From Hepsetus odoe (taxonomy: Eukaryota; Chordata; Actinopteri; Characiformes; Hepsetidae): a DNA stretch of 64,000 nt. Both the position numbers and the translations under genes were made by a program. Below are positions 51,401 through 61,757 of the stretch, in pieces (the first letter of the stretch is position 1; the number at the start of each line of letters is the position of its first letter). Location of the stretch: the NCBI GenBank assembly GCA_017165825.1, contig CM029383.1, forward strand, positions 12,764,710 to 12,828,709. The letters run 5' to 3'. The notes beneath the pieces were generated by a model. That model saw nothing but the letters and a program-made list of their open reading frames with translations. It was not told the DNA's origin and ran no database searches.

Positions 51401-54400
51401 ATGTAGACAGACTTGCATTTGCTGGGAAAGCTGGTACAAAATGGCTAACTAGGTCCGACTGGTCAGAAAAGGCATCAAAAAAAGTTTTTATTTTTCAGCA
51501 TACACTACTGTTTTACTTGATGTTACAAATCAGAAGCAGATGATTTTGGGCTTCTGTTGAAATGCCCTCTAAATTAATTCTCCATTAGGCATTTTTTTCC
51601 TAAAGCCCACACATGTAACAGACATTGAGAAAGAGTTAAGATTTCAGCACTGATTCAACAGTAGATTCAAATGTGCGGTACTGCTGTGAAATGTGCTGGG
51701 CCTGTTCTGTCAGCTTCAGAAAATTGTAGTACACATCAATTTTAAAACATTTTAGTGTTTCAGTTGTTTGCAAACAGTTCATTTGTTGGTTTTATTACTG
51801 CAGTTGGGAAGAGTCTCCCAAATGTAATCCTGCAGTGTCTGAGCTTTAGATAAATGTGTTCCTCCCATCCAGTTTGATGACTAATCATCACTGACCACAT
51901 TTATTAGCTGTACAGACTATGTTAGCCTTGTAGTTACAGATCTAGCTCCAGATATCAAACTTTTCTTGGCTTATTCAGGGTAAAGAGTGTGAACTAGATA
52001 TGAAATCGTATAAAATAAGTAAGTGTCTGAGCAAAGTTGTTGTTGCTGCTGTTAACTTTTATGACCCCCAGGCATCTTGCAGTGGAAAATACACTTGTGT
52101 CATTGTGGCAGGGCGCAATGCATCATCAGAGGAAAAATCAAGCTCCTGGTAGGGAAAAAAATGGAGAATTGATGGAAAAATGGAAAAATTTATATGGAGT
52201 TAATGGGGATTTGTGAGATACCATGTTTTAAGGTTAAAACCCTTTCTATTATATGAACTTCTAGAAGATCTGAGAAAATCTAGATGACCTGAACAAAGAG
52301 AATCATTGAAATATATCAGTTAGGAAAGCGTTACAAAGCAATCTCTCTAACACTACGACAAACCACTATGAGTGCCAACATTTGCCATTGACTGTAAAAT
52401 AATAAAATAGAAAATTATTTCAAATTAAAATTGAATTGCTTTTTCAAGTCCTGACTTGGACCCAGTAGACATGTTCTGGCAGGTCCTGAAAAGGGCAAAA
52501 CCCTGCACTGTGACTGAATTAAATCAGCTGTGTAATGAAGAATTTTCTGCTTTTCTCCATAGTAATGTCTCCTGTTTCCACAAGCATTTGATTGTAGTTG
52601 TTGCTGCTACAATATTCACAGCCGTGTTGTGCTGCTGCCTTTGGTATAATCTTTGGAACTGCTAAGGACAACCAGGGATATATAAGTAGTACATCTTAGT
52701 TTTCAGCAATAATTGATTACATCCACAGTTTTGTCTCTTTATCAAAAATAAAAAACACCATATGGTGATGTGGCTGCTGTCCACCATCAGAGGCACGTTG
52801 GACAGACATTCTTGGAAGGTCTGCATATTTTGATCTTCTGCCTGACATGCTCATCTTTATCGAGTGAAAATTAATTACAGGCCACAAGATACAGACAGAC
52901 GTTTTTCGCCACCTCAGCACATATGCGCACACAAAGGAATAAATGTGGGTAAAAAGCCTGTAAAAAGTTGCTAGAACTTTTTTGGTGTAATTAACAGCAT
53001 TCTGTTACGGCTGAGAGTTAGTTTTCAAATGTTTTATAAACCCCATAACCAACTGTAACACAATATTTAATGGTAATACTAATAACAAATTTAAAATATT
53101 TACTACACGACATCTGCTTCTTTTCTTCATTCTTTTGAGGATGCCTTTACAGAAAAAAACCCCTAGTTAAAAAACTAAATTAATAAACTCTTACTGTTCA
53201 AAAACATCAAGACTGCAAAAGCTGGAATAGCTCAGTTTATTCAGATGTGCGGTAAAGAGGTGCGACATAAGTAAACCGAAATGAAATGATCTAAAGAAAA
53301 TGAGATAAATAATGTAACGTAAACTCATATTTTATTCATTAATATTCTGAGACATTCAGCTTCAAATGGTGCAATTTAGAGGTCATTTCTGATGTCTTGC
53401 AAATAATAGCTAAATGCAGTTAAGTTTGACACTTTACTTTTTAATCTAGTATGAGAAAACATACTAGATTAAAAGAGAGACTGAGCTAAGGTGAAGGTAA
53501 GGCAAGAAAGAGTAGATGGGATCAAATTAGGTTGGGAAGACCAGGACAGAACCTCTTCTACCCCTTCTTCTCAGGCTTAAACCAATAGGAGAAAAGGTTG
53601 AGCCTGGATGGAAGTGTGATAGAACCCATCATTCTGCATTGTGGAAAGGCTAGGAGCTGAAACCAGAAATGGAAGAATTGGAACCTGGCTGGGAGAACTG
53701 TGGAAACCCTTTTCTCAAAACATGTAAGGGGCCTACAACCGAGACCAGGACTGAAAGGAACAGAGCGTGACTGGGGAAACTCTGACAGAACCCTCAACAT
53801 GCATGAGAGGCAGGGGTTGGATCAAAGACAGGAAAAATGACAAAGACGTGCTGACAGTTACCAGGATGGTAACAAGGATCATAGCTGGGAGGATAAAATG
53901 TATCTTAATAGCAAACACCAGAACTGGGAGTTAATTATTGGCTATGATATGCTGAATATATGAAAGAGCATTTATGAGATCATGCATTGATGTTGGGTGA
54001 ATACACCACACAAGGGGCAAAAGTGGGTGCTATATAAACAAAAGCAGGTCAGAAAGACCAGCTGGAAATATTGATTAAGGGGAGAGGTTCAAATGAAATA
54101 GAAATAAATTGTTTGTTTGTAATCAATCTTGATTTTGAATCAAGCATTAATATGAGGATAATTCAGACTCTCTGATGCTGAAATGACCAGCTGACATTTA
54201 GCACAAAGAGTTTATTTGGTGTTTGTTGGTATTACAGTGGGACCACAAGAGTGGATATAAGTTTGATTCCCAGTCCATGATAGAGAATCCAACAGGTAGG
54301 TTCTTTGTGATGAAGAAGAATTTTGGTTATAATGGCTCTGTATGACTAACAGAAATCAGCGGAGTAAACAAAAGCCATACTTCGATCAAATTGTTGTAAC

Positions 54401-57400
54401 TTCAACAGTTAAGTAGTGGAAGAACTGCAAAGAGACAACATAACTTCTATTATTTATTAGCACTGGAATTAAAGATTGTTCAGCTCTTCTAGGTTGTAAA
54501 ATAGAATGATAAACCTTTTACAAAGTAGTGCAAATGCTGTCATCAAGGTAATATAATGACCAGCAAAAAAAAAAGAAGTTAAATGTCAGTGCCTAAAATG
54601 TAAATATGCCTAAAATAAGTAAAAGCAGATTCATTTTGGCACAAGTGTAAAAGAAAAGTATTAGCATTGTAGAATATGCAGTAAAATACAGATCATTTTT
54701 AACTTGAGGACACTGAGTACTGGGGAAATGTATCTGGTTACTACCCACCTCTGGTGAATGATACTTGAGTGGGACAGTAATAAGAGCTTGGGGCAGTGCG
54801 TGTCCTTGGCCGGCTGATGTAAGTGTGATGGGACATTCCAGCTGTGATCCTGCACATCTGCTTTTTAGCCTGAGGCCAGACGTGCACATGGGGACGGAGC
54901 TGGTGCATGCACACTAGGCTTCACCCACTGCTCTTTGAATACAAATATCCTGTTAGAGACAGCGTGGCTGCTGATCCCCAGAAGGCCCACATATTACTCT
55001 CTCTTCTGCCTAAACTGCCTGAAGTTTGGGGACTCCAAAATGTTTTTGTTTTATATTAGCATGCTCTAAATCTCCTTCATATTCATTACCAGGGCTGCAC
55101 TGATCATGAAATATTTTTTACTCTGATTCTGATTTATTGGTTGGTGGATGAGTTTTTTTGGCAGAATTTTATCTGCTCATAGTATATGGGCAAAATGGAC
55201 ATTATATCTGTTGAATTTGAATAACACTCTTTAATGCTCTTTAATAGGTCAGGGTGGTATCTTAAATGGAAAAATTCTTTTTAAATTGCATGAATCAAGT
55301 TAAGTGCTCTATCATAGCAGCTACTTGAGTCATGTAGATAGTGTGAAATTTTACAAGTGTAGCAGCAGTATTCCAACATTGTGCAAGTTCATTCACTACA
55401 CAGTATTTGCATCATAAAACTTCAACACAGTTCTGCCAAAAGCATTATATTACATAATAATAACTTGTTTTTATCCATTCCTGTCTTGGCCCATTTCCAA
55501 CCAACATGCATACTGGTGCAAACTAATTGCATTTTTACCAGATTGTAGGGCCAATGGAGGTATTAAATCAGCGTTAAAGCCAAAACCTGCATTCTATCCT
55601 GTCCTATTCTATTCTATCTATTCATATCCTATCCTATTCTCTCCCCTTGTTGTGATGTCAGTACTCAAACCTGCACAGCACTGGAAGTGCAGTGAAAGTG
55701 ACTATTCTTGTCATTATGAGTACATAGCACAGCACACAGTGAATCACAACGAAATTGGACCTCTGCATTTAACCCATGCACACAAACACACATCGTGCAG
55801 CAGGGGGCAGCTATGAAAGTACCCGAGGAGCAGTGACGGGGACGGTACCTTGCTCAAGGGTACCTCAGGGCAACCTACTGGTAATGGGTTTGAGCCCACA
55901 ACCCTCTGATCCTGTGGCCAACTACCCTAACCACTAGGACACCACTGCCCATAGAGCACAGCACCAACCAAAAATCACATTCAGTGGGGTTTTAATGTTA
56001 ACTCAGTTCAAGTATTCAGTGTTTATATATACTTACCTTAAAGGTTTTAAACCTAGTTTTACAACTGATTTTTATGTCTTCTAAAAATAGGAAAAAAAAA
56101 ATGTTATGCCTAATATTTTTTATGAACACAAATGTTTGTAACTTAATTTAATCCACAATTTTTCTTTGTGATAAATTCTGCAGAATGTAATCAGCAAAAT
56201 ATATATGAAAGGTAATGAAGCTGGGTGTCCTGGCGGGTTTTAATGGTTAAAACATTTAACATGGTTACTTTTGCTAAGGGCGCTTTAGGTCCCTGGTAAA
56301 CAACAGTAATTATGACTGTTAGTAGCCATTTCTGTAGAATATGTGAACATTAAATCGTCGTCTTTAACATTAAATCATCTTCATCATACACTGATTCCAT
56401 CAAAAGCCGTAACCATCACCTCTCAGAAGCCAGAATGTCGCCGTGTTTTGGTTACAAATGCCACGAGTGTACTGACCAAACAGGAAGTGGTGGTCATGCA
56501 GGAACAAACATTCACTCACAAGATGTTTAGCTTATATAATCAGCAGCTGTGGAGGATTCTGGAGGCAAAAACATCATAACTTTATTCATCATGTGTACAC
56601 ATTCATAAATAAATGTATCAGCAAAGGTTCATTGCTGTAATACTATTGAAGAAATACTTTTGGTTCCCTAAGGAATTTTCAATTGAAGGGGTCTTTCAAA
56701 TATCTTTTTTTTTTCTAGGTGATGGGACATTGGTTGTGATATTCAATTCAAAATACAGATGGTCTATTACCTCCATTTCAGATTAAAAAAAAAAATAGTG
56801 TGTATTTTGTAAGACATGAAAGCATCTCCTTGTTTCCTAACGTTTGAAAAATTTGGCCAATAATTGCCCCAATTCAGTGCAAAATTTAGAAAATACCTAA
56901 TTTGCCTAGTGGTGGAGGGTTTTGTTAATATTTTGATGTCTGTGTGAGCAGGAACTCTCCTGATGACTGTGGTGTGGGTAAAGGGAAAATGACAAGTGGA
57001 GGAGATGGTGCTCCTATGACGTACAGCAGCTACATGGAGGACAAACACATACCTCCTCCAAACATGACCACCAATGAGCGCAGAGTAATCGTACCTGCAG
57101 GTATGCAGTTATCTATTCTCTCTCTCTCTCTCTCTCTCTCTCACTCACACACACACACACACACATACGTACACCATGTGACACCCTGTGTCATCAGTAT
57201 ACATGCATGCATTCTTATCTGTTCACCTCCCAGTGTTGTGTATTTTTCCTCCTTCTTAAAGTCTGCTGTACAGGAGTGTGTGTGTGTGTGTGTATGTGTG
57301 TGTATGTGTGTATGTTCATTTTAAGTAAACTGCCTTTGTCTAGACTATTTCCTTTTGTCAGAAACTGAGAGGGTGGGAAGCATTGGACACTGCAGAGAGA

Positions 57401-57408
57401 GAGAGAGC

Positions 57409-57459
<51 letters not shown>

Positions 57460-60400
57460 AGGAAGAGTGTTCTTATCAAAGATCTGTACCTTAAAAACCC
57501 CTACCAGTGACGATTCTTAATTTTTCACCCTGTTCAGGAGCTTAGAGTTTTAGTTACTTAATTGCAACCAAGACTGCGCACAACTAAAACTCTTCATCAG
57601 ATTCAAATCACAGTGATCAACAAATAAGAGACACCAAAATGTTAATGTAACATTTACTCTAAATGACATAAGTATATTATAAGTATACACACGGTTTTTT
57701 TTTTTTTTGGTTGAGTCGCTGCCCTTTTATAGAATGATTACTTCATAATGATTGGAGCATTTTATAAGCATATTTAGAAAAACACAGGACCTTTACGTAT
57801 AAATTAAGGAAAATTCCATCAGTTTCTGTATCATAAAATAATGGGAAACAAAGGTCATTTTTATGGTTTGAAATTAAATGCTCCATTCTAGAGGTATCTA
57901 CCAAATCAAAATGATTCATAGTGATGTTAGGAACCAGTTTGCAGGGTTTAATGACTAATGGATATACTTCCTGATGGCTGTGACATTATTTTACAATGGT
58001 TGCCAGATCATTTCTGCAGCTGTTGTAATGTACTGTAGTATCAGGCACCAACACCAAAAGTCGCAACTCCTGTGAAGGTGACGATTCCATGGTTTGGACT
58101 AGTTTGCACAGCACATCCCACAGATGGCCAATCTGACTGAGACTGAAGGCCATGTCAGCACCTTTTTGTTACGGTTCTCAAACCATTCCTGAAATGTTTT
58201 GACACCCTGGTACCACGTATTTCCCAGTTAAGTGAAGCATATGCACCCGGCCTAAAATATGATTCATTAAACCAGGTCACTGTCTTCCTTTGTTCCATGT
58301 TGCAATTGTTAATATATTTGCCTATTGCAGACACATTTAGCAGTGGACATTGGTTGTCCTTTTTGGATCCAATTTAATAGGGTGGCGGTGGTCTAGTGGT
58401 AGGATACTTGCCTACGGACCTCTGGGTCAAGAGGTCCCTGGTTCGAATCCCACCTCTAGCACTACCATCACTGGTTCCCTGAACAAGACCCTTAACCCTG
58501 AGTTGCTCCAGGGGGACTGTCCCTGTAATTAGGACCTGTAAGTTGCTCTGGATAAGAGCGTCTGCTAAATGCCGTAAATGTAAATGTAATAGGTTTAAAC
58601 ACTGCATGCCAGAAATACAAGACCTGCAGTTTTGGAGACGTTCTGAACCAGCGGTGTAGCTTTCAAAAAGCTAATCAATGTTATTCATTTCACACACTAC
58701 GCACGCGCATGTATGTGTGTGTGTGTTCAAGTGTATTTTCTTGTGCGTGCATTTGCTGAATCTTCTTGGTTGAGCAATGCGCTCTGTCCTCTCAATGCAA
58801 CTTCCTCCTTAACTGAAGCTGACAGGCAGAATGAGGTGGTGCGTTTACTGCATCCTGTTTTTCGCTGTGTGGAGGGACAATGGATGCATGGGACACAGGA
58901 ATGCAGCGAGAGGGCAGGAAGCACATCCCTCAGAGTGTAGAGCTGAACAGATTTGTGAGGTCTCCCTTGTAAAGGGACCTTCAGACAGTGGAGGCTAACT
59001 GCTTAAGTGGGGGTTAAAACAACACACCTTTAAAGTGTTCTTTGTTACTTGACTGCTTATGTTTTAGCTTCCAACATCATGTTTTCAGCAAAGTAACACA
59101 TGTTGATTCTTTTTACTATGGGTCCAATAAAGTGTAAGGTTGGCTTGAGCTGAGTCTTAAATTTATCTCAATTCAACGTGCTGGTTTTGATCTTGGCCTC
59201 AGTATCCAAATATGGAAAACATTGTCAAATTTAACAGAAACTTTGACAAATATAACAGAAGGCAATTTAGCATTAACATGTGAAAAATGGCAATTCTTCA
59301 TGGATTACTTTATGATATATAAATTGGTAATGGGACCATAGTCTCAGAGCTCAACTCACACTGTTCTTTGCGCTATGTTATCTGATAGGTAGCCCAGGCT
59401 AAAAACCATCAAACCCAGGCTCCTCCATCGGATTGCCATCAGATATAGTGATGTCTGATTCATCACTCAAGAAAATCTGTTTCCATAGAGTACTGTAGCA
59501 GACACTTGGCATTGCTCAGAGTGATCTTAAACTTTAGGGTAGCTACTTGATTTTATACACCTGATTTTATGGAAATGGGCTTGGCTGAAATGCCTGAAGG
59601 AAATACACTGAAGAAGTATCCACAGTTTTGGATATAATGTGTACCTGTTGGGACATGGTACGTAATCAAGAGAACTATAAATAGTGATTTTTATAGCATA
59701 CAGGGTAACACCTCTGCCGTTGAAAGAGCAGACTGAGGTAAGATTCCCCACACAGGTCAGTACAGGTCTTTTGCACAAAAAAGGATCTTTGGGAAAGAAT
59801 CCTAATGTTACAAAACATGATCTGAAGAGAATTGGATGTGGATTAGGCCTACAGGGCACTCAGCGTTTTTTACAGTGCAGTTAAAGCACGTGAATGTATA
59901 CTTGTTGATGCGTCAATTGTAATTTTTATAATGATTAATTTAAATTGTAATATAAAATACAAATTATTTTATATATTATCATTAATAATATCCATTTTGG
60001 TAAGGCACTTTGAATCTACGATTGATGGTATGGCACTGCAATGTTTAGTGTGATGCTAATCACAAGTCTGTATAAAAGTAGACATTTGTGTGTGAGTGCA
60101 GAACAATGTAGTATTCAATTTCATGTCAGGTTAGACGTTACCTGGTAACAAACAACCAGGATAGTTATTTGGCCAAATGCGACACTTTAGAGTTATAGTT
60201 CTGTAGTTTCCTGCTTGTGTCAGCCCTTTTTTTTATTCTACAATGGAAAAACACGCAAACCAAATGGGTTTACTCTACTGCATTGAGTTTCTGTCCACTG
60301 TTAAATATGCACACAGATTCAGTGTAAAATTTGTTCAGCACAGTTGTTTTGGTGTCTCTTATTTGTAGTAGTTCCAGTCCTATTTCATCACCTCCTTTGT

Positions 60401-61711
60401 ATTATCTTGCCAGCTCCAAATATCTCTAATATGTGTATAGCATTACATCTACTCTAATCCAGGATGATTATGCAAGAGAGCAAAAAAGTTGACTAAGGGG
60501 GTTATTTTTGCTCATCAAACACTAACTCTAGCAGTGTAGACTTATCTGTTTTTGTAATCATTAGATCTCAACTTTTACTAATGCATTTCCATCACTGCTC
60601 ACAGTAGGGACGTGGCCTAGATATATCATAGCCTACTAACTAAATATTATGTTAAAACATTAACCAGAATAGCTATAGCAACAAACCAGCTCTTACATGC
60701 ACTCCATACATTTCAACTAGACTTTCAACAAAAAATTTGATGTGTTTACTATCGCAGTGTTTTTATTTCTTAAGTCACAGCTATATATTCTAGTCTTGGC
60801 CTGATCTGCTATCAATCAAGTTGGGGTCAAAAACATTCATTATATCAAAATGAAAACCAACAAAAAAGTCTTGTGGATGCTTACATAGGGGCTCTAATTA
60901 GGCAATATAGCAGCCTAAAGGTTTAAAACTTGCAGCAAAAACGCACAAAAGAAAAAAGGCAAAGCAGTGTTATTATTCATCTGAGAGGGCATTTGCCTCC
61001 CATGGCCTGATAACAGTTTCAAATGAAATGGTGGAGACATTAATGAAGCAAAAGCATGGATGAAGTTATTCTAGTTTGTTTCTAGAGGATGCATGAATGA
61101 ATACTGTATGCATGAATGCGTAGATAGCTATATAAGTAGTTGAATGAGTGATGGTTTAGTGTCTGGGCTTTGTGTCCTGTGCAGACCCCACACTATGGTC
61201 AGCAGATCATGTGCGTCAGTGGCTGGAGTGGGCAGTGAGAGAGTATGGCCTGCTGGAGGTGGACATATCTCTGTTCCACAGCATTGATGGGAAGGAGCTG
61301 TGTAAGATGACAAAAGAGGACTTCCAGCGCCTCACGCCCAGCTACAACGCTGACATATTGCTGTCCCACCTGCACTACCTACGCGAGAGTGAGTCCCTCT
61401 TTCACACACAAACACACAATGACCGTAGGGTACAGCGTGAGGAACAGAATATTGGCCCTTTGGTGCACAATGTGTATTTGGTCCCTCTTGGTTTACTACC
61501 CTGTTCTGCTTTTTGCTATTCAGTGATTTCCTCTGCTTCAGATTTATCTTCTCTGCTTTTATTTTGCTGCTCTTTCACACAGCATGTGCCACACTTACAC
61601 CAGCAGCTTTCCTCTCTCCCTCTCTCTTCTCTTTCTAATGCTTTTGCTGCCCCCTTCTTCTATATGTTCCTTCTCTCCTTCCTCCTCTCTCTCTCTCTCT
61701 CGCTCTCTCTC

Positions 61712-61757
<46 letters not shown>

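Larger units (their letters stand above)
49227..56951 (+). other. erg: erg intron 3
   Basis: About 7.7 kb. It holds the 49-bp hairpin element, three copies of the GGTCGCGGGG-type retroposon tail, a Tc1 transposase C-terminal fragment, a 15-bp perfect hairpin, one SINE, and the motif cluster at 56.5 kb. Unique sequence at 50333-50600 includes an uncommonly CG-containing stretch (cacgcgggcgtg, 50422-50433) and no repeat I know, so it might be a conserved regulatory element. Confidence 0.85.
57101..61184 (+). other. erg: erg intron 4
   Basis: About 4.1 kb, beginning with the CT/CA...GT/GA arrays, then a Tc1 relic split by a V-SINE-like insertion (58.04-58.68 kb). From 58.7 to 61.18 kb the sequence is AT-rich with no gene or clear repeat. 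Confidence 0.85.

Noticed and set aside
53520..53930. Purine-rich stretch with recurring accaggac/gaacc words
   Set aside because: No stable period could be laid out by eye, so it was not called a tandem repeat.
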